From the NCBI GenBank assembly GCA_002310175.1, contig DBYG01000040.1, forward strand, positions 13,879-25,826: a DNA stretch of 11,948 nucleotides, written 5' to 3'. The position numbers were made by a program, and so were the translations under genes. Below, piece by piece: positions 1 to 7,288 of this stretch (position 1 is the stretch's first letter; every line of letters begins with the position of its first letter). Below the pieces are notes generated by a model, which ran no database searches, had not been told where the DNA came from, and saw only the letters and a program-made list of their open reading frames with translations. Origin of the DNA: Bacteroidales bacterium UBA1192. Its GTDB lineage: Bacteria; Bacteroidota; Bacteroidia; Bacteroidales; Bacteroidaceae.

Positions 1-327
1 GGTGCCAAGGCTTATCTGGTCAACACCGGTTGGAACGGAACAGGAAAGCGTATCTCTATCCGTGACACCCGTGGTATAATAGACGCTATCCTGGGCGGTG
101 ACATCCTGAACGCTCCCACCAAGAAGATTCCTTACTTTGACCTGGAGGTTCCCACACAGCTCAACGGTGTGGCATGGGGCATCCTTGATCCTCGCGACAC
201 CTATCAGAACCGCGCTGAGTGGGAAGAGAAGGCCAAGGATCTGGCTGCACGTTTCATCAAGAACTTCAAGAAGTACGAAGGCAACGAGGCCGGTAAGGCT
301 CTGGTTGCTGCCGGACCTAAGCTCTGA
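1..327 (+). CDS. pckA: Phosphoenolpyruvate carboxykinase (ATP), C-terminal part
   Basis: This is the last 108 codons of ATP-dependent PEP carboxykinase, open at the left edge and ending in TGA at 325-327. The enzyme interconverts oxaloacetate plus ATP with PEP plus CO2 plus ADP in the cytoplasm; in Bacteroidales it is thought to run mainly in the CO2-fixing direction during fermentation to succinate. What is visible is the C-terminal part of the family: NTGWNGTGKRISIRDTR near the start, then GGDILNAPT, FDLEVPTQLNGV and WGILDPRDTY. The catalytic P-loop and metal-binding residues lie off the window. Nothing looks broken in this part. A strong hairpin follows at 359-395, so it is probably the last gene of its transcript. 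The identification is by recognised conserved segments; the start cannot be seen. Confidence 0.93.
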   Translation, partial: GAKAYLVNTGWNGTGKRISIRDTRGIIDAILGGDILNAPTKKIPYFDLEVPTQLNGVAWGILDPRDTYQNRAEWEEKAKDLAARFIKNFKKYEGNEAGKALVAAGPKL

Positions 328-358
328 AACCTTATGCCCAAAGCATAACAGATATCCT

Positions 359-399
359 GAAACTCTTTCCGGTCATATCTGCCGGAAGGAGTTTCTTCA
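359..399 (+). terminator. Intrinsic terminator-like hairpin after pckA
   Basis: Arms at 359-372 (GAAACTCTTTCCGG) and 382-395 (CCGGAAGGAGTTTC) pair over 14 positions, all Watson-Crick except one G-U, around a 9-base loop. The tract after it is only weakly T-rich (TTCATTT), so it departs from a classical T-run terminator but suits the end of the pckA transcript. It lies 31 bases after the pckA stop and 35 bases before the next start. Confidence 0.75.
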
Positions 400-430
400 T
401 TTACGAAATCAAACTGTATAAAAACCTTTT

Positions 431-988
431 ATGAAAAAACTACTCTTCACAATATGCGCATGTATGGTTGCTCTCATCGCCAATGCCCAGCCTATGGGCG
501 GAGGAAGACCTATGGGAGGCGAAAGACCTATGGGAGGCGGAAGGCCGCCCATGATGATGGGTAATATGGAAAAGCCCTTTTATGAAGCAGAGTCCGATTC
601 AGTGGCAAACGCCCGTATCATAGACGTGGCAGGACGTCTGGACCTGAACGAGAAGACTCTTGACAAGATGTTAAAGCTATACGGCCAGCAGTATGAAGAG
701 CTTTGCCGTAATCTTCAGATGGCGGTCATGGAGTATCAGATAAACCTGAACGGCGGATTCCGCGGACGTAACAACATGGGAGCACAGCAACCCACCAACG
801 TAACGTTCGATACGGAGTCAGCCCAGGAGACATACGACAAGATATGCCAGAAATACGAGAAACGTTACAAGAAGGCCCTCACCGATACACAGTATCAGGT
901 TTGGGGGACTCTCTCATCAACCAGACTGGACAATAAGTTCAGCAACCTGCTGCAACATGTTCAGGAAAACACTCAGAGTATATTCTGA
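431..988 (+). CDS. Small secreted protein with Gly/Met/Arg/Pro repeats, unknown function
   Basis: A 185-residue protein with a clear Sec signal peptide: MKK, a hydrophobic stretch at about 4-17 and an ANA-Q cleavage site after residue 19. The mature protein starts with three six-residue repeats (PMGGGR, PMGGER, PMGGGR) coded by 18-bp repeats at 491-544, then a Met-rich turn. The rest is predicted mostly helical and charged, with a segment (about residues 58-80) of the kind DVAGRLDLNEKTLDKMLKLY. The helical layout recalls small periplasmic Spy/CpxP-like or DUF4890-type proteins of Bacteroidetes, but I cannot assign it to a family. It is probably periplasmic. It lies 24 bases before dapB on the same strand, so it may be co-transcribed with it. 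I found no consensus Bacteroidetes promoter in the 328-430 gap. The start is well supported by the signal peptide. Confidence 0.75.
   Translation: MKKLLFTICACMVALIANAQPMGGGRPMGGERPMGGGRPPMMMGNMEKPFYEAESDSVANARIIDVAGRLDLNEKTLDKMLKLYGQQYEELCRNLQMAVMEYQINLNGGFRGRNNMGAQQPTNVTFDTESAQETYDKICQKYEKRYKKALTDTQYQVWGTLSSTRLDNKFSNLLQHVQENTQSIF
491..544 (+). repeat. Three 18-bp in-frame tandem repeats
   Basis: Three consecutive 18-base units (491-508, 509-526, 527-544), each reading Pro-Met-Gly-Gly-(Gly/Glu)-Arg, differ by a few bases. They sit directly after the predicted signal-peptide cleavage site of the small secreted protein. Copy number could vary between strains without breaking the frame. Confidence 0.85.
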
Positions 989-1012
989 AAAAACAGACAG
1001 AACAATTTAGTG

Positions 1013-1783
1013 ATGGGTAATATAAAGATAGCACTGATAGGCTACGGCAAGATGGGGCACGAGATAGAGAAGGTGGCCCTGTCAAGAGGACATGAGATAG
1101 TTACCAGGATTGATGTGGACAACCTCCAGGATTTTGGAAGCAAGGAGTTCCGCAAAGCTGACGTAGCCATTGAGTTTACCGCACCTACCCAGGCATACGA
1201 CAATGTCATGAAGGCTTTCAAGGCCGGTATCAAGGTGGTAAGCGGAAGTACCGGATGGATGTCAGACCATCTGACAGAGATGAAGAATCTGTGCCGTGAC
1301 GGAGCCAACACCCTGTTCTGGGCAAGTAACTTCAGCATTGGTGTGGCCCTGTTCTCCAAGGTGAACAGCTATCTGGCCAAACTCATGAACAGCTATCCCA
1401 TGTATGATGTGTGCATGTCCGAGACCCACCACATTCACAAGCTGGATGCCCCGAGCGGTACAGCGATAACTCTGGCCGAGGGAATCACGGATGTCCTGGA
1501 CAGGAAGACCGGTTGGGTGAAAGGGACTGTCCTGAACCCTGACGGTACAGTGACTGGCTCTACTGAATGCGCCCCTGACAAGATCAGGATTGACTCCGTC
1601 CGTGAGGGCGAGACAGCCGGAATACATACGGTGACATACGATTCCGATGCTGACACCATACAGATAATCCACAGCGCCAAGAACCGCAGCGGACTGGCAC
1701 TGGGGGCCGTTCTGGCAGCTGAATATACAGTGAGCCGCCGCGGTTTCCTCACTATGGATGACCTGCTCAGCTCCCTTTCATGA
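1013..1783 (+). CDS. dapB: 4-hydroxy-tetrahydrodipicolinate reductase
   Basis: DapB reduces the dihydrodipicolinate-pathway intermediate with NAD(P)H on the way to meso-diaminopimelate and lysine, so it feeds peptidoglycan synthesis. From ATG 1013 the protein has 256 residues, normal for the shorter Bacteroidetes form. The nucleotide-binding motif is GYGKMG at about 10-15, EFTAPTQAYDN lies near 54-64 and the GSTGW loop near 78-82. The signature ETHHIHKLDAPSGTA at 137-151 contains the presumed catalytic His139 and Lys143. A GTG directly in front (1010) could add one residue; I prefer the ATG. The gene follows the small secreted protein by 24 bases, and lepB starts 25 bases after its stop, which fits one operon. 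All key motifs look intact. Confidence 0.95.
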   Translation: MGNIKIALIGYGKMGHEIEKVALSRGHEIVTRIDVDNLQDFGSKEFRKADVAIEFTAPTQAYDNVMKAFKAGIKVVSGSTGWMSDHLTEMKNLCRDGANTLFWASNFSIGVALFSKVNSYLAKLMNSYPMYDVCMSETHHIHKLDAPSGTAITLAEGITDVLDRKTGWVKGTVLNPDGTVTGSTECAPDKIRIDSVREGETAGIHTVTYDSDADTIQIIHSAKNRSGLALGAVLAAEYTVSRRGFLTMDDLLSSLS

Positions 1784-1808
1784 TTCAATAACCAACTGTG
1801 ACAGCCTG

Positions 1809-3266
1809 ATGAAAAAGATTTCGGAGATAAGCAACAGGAACTGGATAAAAGCCATAATCATATCCCTGCTGTATATAGCATTCCTCATCTGGGTGAAGAG
1901 CTGGCTGGGACTGATAGCGCTACCGTTCATATTTGACGCTTTCACTTTCCGCATCATAAGGTGGGACTGGTGGAAGAGCCTGAAGAACAAGACCCTGTAT
2001 CAGATAATGGGCTGGATAGACGCTATAGTATTTGCACTTGTGGCAGTCTATTTTGTGAACATATTCCTGTTCCAGAACTACGCCATCCCCACTTCATCAC
2101 TTGAGAAGTCACTATTGGTGGGAGACCATCTATATGTGAGCAAGGTGGCCTACGGACCACGCAAGCCTATGACACCGCTCACCATGCCTCTTACCCAGAA
2201 CCAGTTCCCGGGCGGCGGCAAGAGCTATTTCGACAAGCCTCAGTGGCCATACGAGCGCGTAAAGGGTTTCGGCAGGATAAAACTCAATGACATTGTGGTG
2301 TTCAACTACCCTGCCGGCGATACAGTGATAGCCAGCTCCGACCCCAGGATAGCCAGCGCTGACTATTACGGCATGATAGTCTATCCTATAGGCAAAAGCC
2401 ACTGCAAGGAGGTGGAGATGGACAGCCTGAGTCCGCTGGAGCAGCGGCGCGTCTATGATTTCTACTACAGTGTGGGGCGCAAGTACCTGGTACAGAACGA
2501 AAAGTCTTTCGGCAAGATTATATCCAGACCCGTAGATCGCCGTGAGAACTATGTGAAACGGTGTGTAGGACTGCCCGGACAGACTCTTGAGATAAAGGAC
2601 GGCATAATATATCTGGACGGAGCGGCCAACAAACAGCCTGATGCCGCACAGACCAACTATCTGGTTACACTGCTGCACCCCATCCCGGAGTCATTGAGAG
2701 AGAGACTGCATCTGAGCGAGGAGGACCTTCCGCCATCCGAGAACCGTCCCGGAAGGCATCTGTTCCCTCTCACCCGACAGGCCAGGGAACTGCTGGCAAG
2801 CCAGAACGGAATAGCTGAAAGCATTGAGCCTTACAGGAGCACTCCTGAGGAATCAGAGTGGCTCTTCCCACAGAACATGAACACCCACTGGACAATTGAT
2901 GACTACGGTCCGGTGTGGATTCCGGCCAAAGGCGCATCGGTAGAGCTCACCATAGAGAACCTGCCTCTTTACGAACGTATAATAAAGGTGTATGAGGGCA
3001 ATGACCTCAAGGTAGAGCGCGACGGAACCATACTCATAAACGGTGAGAAAGCCAGCAGCTACACCTTCAATATGGACTACTACTGGATGATGGGGGACAA
3101 CCGTCAGAACAGCGCTGATTCCAGATTCTGGGGATTTGTACCTGAGGACCACATTGTGGGACGTCCGGTTTTCGTATGGCTCTCACTGGATAAGGACAAG
3201 AACTGGGGACAGAAGGGAAAGATCCGCTGGAACAGGATGTTCCACAGGGTAAGCAAATACAACTGA
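1809..3266 (+). CDS. lepB: Signal peptidase I, large Bacteroidetes type
   Basis: LepB is the inner-membrane peptidase that removes signal peptides from exported proteins. The 485-residue protein starts at ATG 1809 (MKKISEISNRNW); a reading-frame extension back to 1758 overlaps dapB and is unlikely. Hydrophobic segments lie at about 13-29, 33-50 and 71-88. Box B reads IPTSSLEKSL with the nucleophile Ser97, box D RRENYVKRCVGLPG with the general base Lys250, and box E GDNRQNSADSR at 429-439. The Ser-Lys spacing of 153 residues, against about 55 in E. coli, and the about 180 residues between boxes D and E reflect large insertions in the periplasmic domain, which I regard as typical of this phylum. 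It sits between dapB and wbqC. Bacteroides relatives often carry two lepB copies here; only one is present. Confidence 0.95.
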   Translation: MKKISEISNRNWIKAIIISLLYIAFLIWVKSWLGLIALPFIFDAFTFRIIRWDWWKSLKNKTLYQIMGWIDAIVFALVAVYFVNIFLFQNYAIPTSSLEKSLLVGDHLYVSKVAYGPRKPMTPLTMPLTQNQFPGGGKSYFDKPQWPYERVKGFGRIKLNDIVVFNYPAGDTVIASSDPRIASADYYGMIVYPIGKSHCKEVEMDSLSPLEQRRVYDFYYSVGRKYLVQNEKSFGKIISRPVDRRENYVKRCVGLPGQTLEIKDGIIYLDGAANKQPDAAQTNYLVTLLHPIPESLRERLHLSEEDLPPSENRPGRHLFPLTRQARELLASQNGIAESIEPYRSTPEESEWLFPQNMNTHWTIDDYGPVWIPAKGASVELTIENLPLYERIIKVYEGNDLKVERDGTILINGEKASSYTFNMDYYWMMGDNRQNSADSRFWGFVPEDHIVGRPVFVWLSLDKDKNWGQKGKIRWNRMFHRVSKYN

Positions 3267-3279
3267 CGGGATACCGGAC

Positions 3280-3918
3280 ATGAACCAGCCACTGCTCTGC
3301 TCAGCATACATGCCGCCCATACATTTCTTCACCGCTATGGCAAGTAGCGGTGAAGTCTTTATTGAGCAGTATGACAGCTACTGCAAGCAGACCTGGCGCA
3401 ACCGCTGCCTGATAGCATCGGAGAGCGGACCTCTGGCTCTCACCGTACCCGTAGTCAAGCCGCTTCCCGGACAGGTGATGAAGGATGTAAGGATAAGCGA
3501 CCACGGGGAGTGGCGCAGAAACCACAGGAATGCTCTGGAGTCATGTTACATGAACAGCCCTTTCTATCTCTATTATATGGATGACCTGCTTCCGTTCTAC
3601 GAAAAGAGATGGGAGTTCCTGATAGACTACAATACTGAAATAACGCTGAAACTGATAGAACTGACCGGCATCAGGACAAGGGTGAAACTGACTGACCGCT
3701 ATGACAAGGTCACACCTCACACGGACCTGCGTGCTATGGCGGAACCGTCGGCTATACCCTCTGTAAGGGTGAAGCCCTACTGGCAGGTGTTCCAGTCAAA
3801 GAACGGATTCCTGGAAGGGCTTTCCATACTGGACCTGCTGTTTAATATGGGACCTGAGACAAGGCTGCTGCTCGAGTCAGCAGTACCTGTCATCGCTGAA
3901 GACAGGCAAGAACCTTAG
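3280..3918 (+). CDS. WbqC-family protein
   Basis: A 212-residue WbqC-like protein (family named from an O-antigen cluster gene; biochemical role not established). It shows the family's N-terminal layout: LLCSAYMPPIHFF, then EVFIEQYDSYCKQTWRNRC, LALTVPVVKP and a central DVRISDHGEWRRNHRNALES followed by SPFYLYYMDDLLPFYEKRW. No signal peptide or membrane segment is seen, so it is probably cytoplasmic. The ATG at 3280 is preferred over 3310 because the LLCSAY strand belongs to the family fold. It begins 13 bases after lepB, so it should be on the same transcript, and its last 29 bases overlap the end of the opposing glycosyltransferase gene. A role in surface glycan assembly is suggested only by the family name and the GT9 neighbour. 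Confidence 0.88.
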   Translation: MNQPLLCSAYMPPIHFFTAMASSGEVFIEQYDSYCKQTWRNRCLIASESGPLALTVPVVKPLPGQVMKDVRISDHGEWRRNHRNALESCYMNSPFYLYYMDDLLPFYEKRWEFLIDYNTEITLKLIELTGIRTRVKLTDRYDKVTPHTDLRAMAEPSAIPSVRVKPYWQVFQSKNGFLEGLSILDLLFNMGPETRLLLESAVPVIAEDRQEP

Positions 3919-4951
3919 CGGTCACGGTTTCAGGAGCTATCCCTGTCAGACACCGGTAGTCACCATACCGGCACTTCTTCTTGCCGTAGATGGAACAGGG
4001 GCGGCACTTCAAATCAATCTGCACGCAATTCTCCTCCTTCTGTCCGTATCCCATGAAACCCGCTGCAGGATGGGTGGCTCCCCATACCGATACCACAGGT
4101 GTTCCTGTCAGCGATGCGATATGCATGTTGGAGGAATCCATGGAGAGCATGACATCAAGACGGCTTATCAATGCCAGCTCACCCTCAATTCCCAGACGTG
4201 TGTCTATAAGGGTCACAGAAGGATACCTGCCTTCCCATCCGGACACAAGCTCCCTCTCCTTCCCGTACGCGAAAACGAACTGCCGGCATGGGCCGGAAGC
4301 ATCGATAGCGGCAATGACCTTCTCCATGAGATCCACAGGATATATCTTTCCCTTATGGGCGGCAAAAGGAGCGACGCCTACCCAGGGTGTACTCTTGTCA
4401 CCCGTGAATGAAGAGACTGCGGAGAGGTCAGCTCCCCCAGGAGGGAACAGTGAACTGAATTCAAGCCGGAAGCTGAATCCCAAACGCTCCAGTACCCTGC
4501 AGTAACGCTCTGCGGAGGCGGGACGCGGAGTCAAGTCCTTGAAATGGTATCTGGTAAGCCTGTAACGGGAAAGACGGTCCTTGCGGATACGCCTGACCGG
4601 AATACCGCGTAACCTGAACATAAGACCCAGGGAATAGGTGCGCAACACTCCGTGAAGGTCAGCCACAGCATCGAAACCCATAGGCTCAAGCATCCTGAAG
4701 AGGCGACGCACACCGCCCCGTCCGTGATAATCTTTCCTGAGGTCAACCCCTATGAGTGAGACATTGGAAGGCAGTCCCCTGAAGAAAGGAAGGAAACGTA
4801 CGGATGTGAGTACGGTGAAAGAGGTTCCAGGATAGGCAGCGGCAAGGGAACGGACTACAGGCACACTGATGGCAACATCACCGATGGCCGAGAAGCGCAC
4901 CAGCAATACGTTGCAGAAAACAGCGTCCCGCTTATCTCTCACTCCGGCCAT
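3890..4951 (-). CDS. Glycosyltransferase family 9 (heptosyltransferase-like)
   Basis: A 353-residue GT9 protein of the ADP-heptose:LPS heptosyltransferase superfamily, expected at the cytoplasmic face of the inner membrane transferring a sugar to a lipid-linked glycan. The N-terminal Rossmann start is VLLVRFSAIGDVAISVPVVR (15-34), and DLHGVLRT lies near 99. The C-terminal donor-binding part contains SMDSSNMHIASLTGTPVVSV at 270-289 followed by WGATHPAAGF. A Cys-rich end CRPCSIYGKKKCRYGDYRC (316-334) is typical of many GT9 members in Bacteroidetes. The donor and acceptor sugars cannot be told from sequence. Its ATG lies inside the end of the upstream DUF4254 gene (20-base overlap), suggesting translational coupling, and transcription would come from the promoter at 5564-5594. 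Confidence 0.9.
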   Translation of the reverse strand: MAGVRDKRDAVFCNVLLVRFSAIGDVAISVPVVRSLAAAYPGTSFTVLTSVRFLPFFRGLPSNVSLIGVDLRKDYHGRGGVRRLFRMLEPMGFDAVADLHGVLRTYSLGLMFRLRGIPVRRIRKDRLSRYRLTRYHFKDLTPRPASAERYCRVLERLGFSFRLEFSSLFPPGGADLSAVSSFTGDKSTPWVGVAPFAAHKGKIYPVDLMEKVIAAIDASGPCRQFVFAYGKERELVSGWEGRYPSVTLIDTRLGIEGELALISRLDVMLSMDSSNMHIASLTGTPVVSVWGATHPAAGFMGYGQKEENCVQIDLKCRPCSIYGKKKCRYGDYRCLTGIAPETVTAKVLACLQR

Positions 4952-5543
4952 AAAGGACAGGGTTCAGAGCGGGGTCATTATACATCTTCATCTGCTTATA
5001 GACTTTCATGTATTTGGCGCCACTTGCGATATCATCCAGCAGCATGTCTATGGCCTGTGAGAGGTCTTCCCTCTGCTTGAGCAGGATATCCAGTTTCTCA
5101 CGGCATGAGGTCTGCTGTTCCCTCTCCACATCAGTGCGGGATGCCTCTATTGACATGTGGTAAATCTTAAGCGTCAGGATGGAGAGCCTGTCAACAGCCC
5201 AGGCCGGACTCTCGGTGTTGATGGTGGCGTCAGGACTGACCCTGACGTCCTTGTACCGGTCCAGGAAATAACTGTCTATGAGCTCCACCACATCAGTACG
5301 CTCCTGGTTGGAACGGTCGATGCGCCTTTTGATGGAGAGGGCCTTTACAGGATCAATGTCCGGATCACGGATTATATCCTCCAGATGCCACTGAACCGTA
5401 TCAATCCAGCACTTCAGATAGAGATAGTAATCTATGCTTTTGACCGGAAATGGATTGGATAAAGGAGTGTCCACATTATCATTGACATGATAATCGGTGA
5501 TGGCTCGGTTGAATACCGCGAGGCTTCCGCTACTGAATGACAT
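4932..5543 (-). CDS. DUF4254 family protein
   Basis: A 203-residue protein recognised as DUF4254, a family of unknown function in Bacteroidetes and some other bacteria, commonly found beside GT9 genes. It is predicted almost wholly helical and highly charged, with no signal peptide or membrane segment. Recognisable stretches are DYYLYLKCWIDTVQWHLEDI (about 38-57), DIDPVKALSIKRRIDRSNQERTD (about 62-84) and a C-terminal coiled-coil-like region REKLDILLKQREDLSQAIDM followed by LLDDIASG. It is the first gene of a two-gene minus-strand operon with the glycosyltransferase, reading from a near-consensus promoter 21 bases upstream of its ATG. A helper role in glycan synthesis is inference from the neighbourhood only. 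Confidence 0.85.
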   Translation of the reverse strand: MSFSSGSLAVFNRAITDYHVNDNVDTPLSNPFPVKSIDYYLYLKCWIDTVQWHLEDIIRDPDIDPVKALSIKRRIDRSNQERTDVVELIDSYFLDRYKDVRVSPDATINTESPAWAVDRLSILTLKIYHMSIEASRTDVEREQQTSCREKLDILLKQREDLSQAIDMLLDDIASGAKYMKVYKQMKMYNDPALNPVLYGRSER

Positions 5544-5563
5544 ATTATGTTTGTTTACTCATG

Positions 5564-5594
5564 CAAAAGTAACTGTTATTTTCCTAACTGCAAA
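5564..5594 (-). promoter_or_regulatory. Bacteroidetes-type promoter for DUF4254-GT9 operon
   Basis: On the minus strand, TTTG (5594-5591) and TACTTTTG (5571-5564) match the -33 TTTG and -7 TAnnTTTG elements of the Bacteroidetes primary sigma factor at every defined base, with a 19-base spacer. The -7 box ends 21 bases before the DUF4254 ATG, predicting a very short leader. This is sequence matching only; no start site is measured. Confidence 0.75.
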
Positions 5595-5667
5595 TCCTTG
5601 CGGGCAAATCCGCGTTTCACATAATTGGCGGTTCTGTGCACGTTCATGTCAAATACGGCCTCCGGTG

Positions 5668-5699
5668 CTTGCTGTAAAGGGTATATTTAAGTTTCTTTG
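5668..5699 (+). promoter_or_regulatory. Probable acpP promoter
   Basis: CTTG at 5668-5671 and TTTCTTTG at 5692-5699, separated by 20 bases, match the -33 TTTG and -7 TAnnTTTG elements with one mismatch in each. Transcription would begin near 5705 and give an AT-rich leader of about 35 bases before the acpP ATG at 5740. The rest of the 196-base gap (5544-5739) holds the divergent promoter; I see no other feature in it. Confidence 0.5.
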
Positions 5700-5739
5700 C
5701 ATCTCTAATTGTTTTTATAAACCTTTAAAAAAGAAAACT

Positions 5740-5985
5740 ATGGCAGATTCACAGATTGCTGAGAGAGTTAAAGCTATCATCGTTGACAAACTGGGTGTTG
5801 AGATATCCGAAGTTACCCCCGAGGCAAGTTTCGCAAGTGACCTTGGTGCAGATTCACTGGACACCGTAGAGCTCATCATGGAATTTGAGAAGGAGTTCGG
5901 TATTTCCATTCCTGATGACCAGGCTGAAAAAATCACAACCGTAGGCGAAGCCATCGAAATGATTGCAAAGGCTGTTGAACAGTAA
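5740..5985 (+). CDS. acpP: Acyl carrier protein
   Basis: An 81-residue acidic acyl carrier protein that carries growing acyl chains on a 4'-phosphopantetheine arm in fatty-acid synthesis. The attachment site is the canonical DLGADSLDTVEL with Ser39; the acidic recognition helix II follows (ELIMEFEKEFG), then ISIPDDQAEKITTVGEA. The ATG at 5740 gives the standard MADSQIAERVKAIIVDKLGV start; the open frame runs further upstream to 5497, but that part is intergenic promoter sequence. It is followed after 27 bases by fabF, its direct partner, the classic bacterial order. A high expression level is expected, in line with the AT-rich leader and its own promoter. Confidence 0.97.
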   Translation: MADSQIAERVKAIIVDKLGVEISEVTPEASFASDLGADSLDTVELIMEFEKEFGISIPDDQAEKITTVGEAIEMIAKAVEQ

Positions 5986-6012
5986 GCCTTAACAGCCATT
6001 TTCCATATTGCA

Positions 6013-7287
6013 ATGGAACTAAAGAGAGTGGTCGTGACGGGGCTTGGTGCCGTTACCCCCATAGGCAATACCGCCCGGGATTTCTGGGAGAACGCCTTGG
6101 CCGGGGTGAGCGGTGCTGCGCCCATTTCATGTTTCGACACTGAAAAAATCAAGACCAAGATCAAGTTCGCCTGTGAGGTGAAGGGGTTTGAGATAGGGGA
6201 TTACATGGACCGCAAGGAGGCACGCAAACTGGACCGTTACGCACAGTTTGCCATAGCCTCGGCTGTTCAGGCCATCCGGGACTCAGGTCTTGACCTTGAA
6301 AAAGAGAATCTTGAGCGCATAGGTGTCATAACCGGTTTCGGAATGGGAGGTGTGGATTCCTTTGAAGAGGGTAACGACACTATCCACGAACAGAAGAAAC
6401 TGGGACAGGAGCTGAAGGTTACTCCTTTCTTCGTTCCCAGGATACTGGGCTCCATAGCTGCCGGACAGATATCCATCATGTTCAAGCTCCAGGGACCCAA
6501 TTACGCCACCTCATCGGCATGTGCATCAGGGACACACGCCCTGATTGACGCAGTCAACCTGATCCGTCTGGGACGGGCTGAGGTGATAGTGTCCGGAGGA
6601 GCCGAGGCGGCTGCAGGAGACTGCGGACTGTGCGGATTCGGAGTGATGCACGCCCTTTCCAACAGGAATGACTCCCCTGCTACGGCATCACGCCCCATGA
6701 GCGCGAGCCGCGACGGATTCGTGCTGGGCGAAGGCGGCGGTATGCTCATCCTTGAGGAACTGGAGCACGCCAAGGCCCGCGGTGCCCGTATCTACGCTGA
6801 AGTGGCCGGATGGGGCGCCACAGCTGACGCATACCATGTAACAGCTCCCGACCCTGAAGGAAACGGTGCCAGAAGGGTCATGCAGGAGGCTCTTGACGAT
6901 GCAGGACTCAGCCCTGCCGACATAGACTATATCAACATGCACGGCACATCGACCCCGCTGGGTGACATTGCCGAGTGCAAGGCCATCAAGTCAGTGTTCA
7001 AGGAGGATGCATACAGGCTTAACCTCAGCTCCACAAAGTCCATGACAGGACATCTGCTTGGAGGTGCAGGTGCAATTGAGGCCATAGCCTCCGTACTGGC
7101 CGTAAGCAATGACATCATACCGCCCACCATCAACCATGAGGAGGGCGATGATGACCCGGAGATAGACTATCGCATGAATTTCACGTTCAACAAAGCCCAG
7201 AAGCGTACTGTACGCGCAGCCCTGTCAAACACCTTCGGATTCGGAGGACATAATTCATGCATTATTTTCAAAAAGTTCAAGGACTGA
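6013..7287 (+). CDS. fabF: 3-oxoacyl-[acyl-carrier-protein] synthase II
   Basis: FabF (KAS II) condenses malonyl-ACP with acyl-ACP to lengthen fatty acids in the cytoplasm. The protein has 424 residues, close to the usual length of about 410-420. The start RVVVTGLGAVTPIGN is diagnostic. The catalytic triad is in place: Cys170 in TSSACASGTHA, His310 in NMHGTSTPLGD and His347 in STKSMTGHLLGGAGAIEA, with the conserved Lys342. The C-terminal gate loop reads NTFGFGGHNS. It follows acpP by 27 bases and probably shares its transcript. The next gene starts one base after its stop; in Bacteroides relatives rnc usually follows, but there is none here. Confidence 0.97.
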   Translation: MELKRVVVTGLGAVTPIGNTARDFWENALAGVSGAAPISCFDTEKIKTKIKFACEVKGFEIGDYMDRKEARKLDRYAQFAIASAVQAIRDSGLDLEKENLERIGVITGFGMGGVDSFEEGNDTIHEQKKLGQELKVTPFFVPRILGSIAAGQISIMFKLQGPNYATSSACASGTHALIDAVNLIRLGRAEVIVSGGAEAAAGDCGLCGFGVMHALSNRNDSPATASRPMSASRDGFVLGEGGGMLILEELEHAKARGARIYAEVAGWGATADAYHVTAPDPEGNGARRVMQEALDDAGLSPADIDYINMHGTSTPLGDIAECKAIKSVFKEDAYRLNLSSTKSMTGHLLGGAGAIEAIASVLAVSNDIIPPTINHEEGDDDPEIDYRMNFTFNKAQKRTVRAALSNTFGFGGHNSCIIFKKFKD

Positions 7288-7288
7288 T

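Noticed and set aside
896..903. CAGGTTTG inside the small secreted protein gene as a possible dapB promoter
   Set aside because: One mismatch in the -7 box and no -33 element about 20 bases upstream; too weak to claim.
1758..1808. An earlier ATG for lepB
   Set aside because: It would overlap the end of dapB and add 17 residues unlike signal peptidase; ATG 1809 gives the usual MKK start.
2130..2678. A minus-strand open frame of 182 codons opposite lepB
   Set aside because: Antisense to lepB with its conserved boxes intact; no family features.
3990..4505. A plus-strand open frame of 171 codons opposite the glycosyltransferase
   Set aside because: It lies wholly antisense to a clear GT9 gene, has no recognisable protein features and no promoter or family resemblance.
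5497..5739. An upstream extension of the acpP reading frame
   Set aside because: The extension has no resemblance to acyl carrier proteins, crosses both promoters and overlaps the start of the divergent gene.
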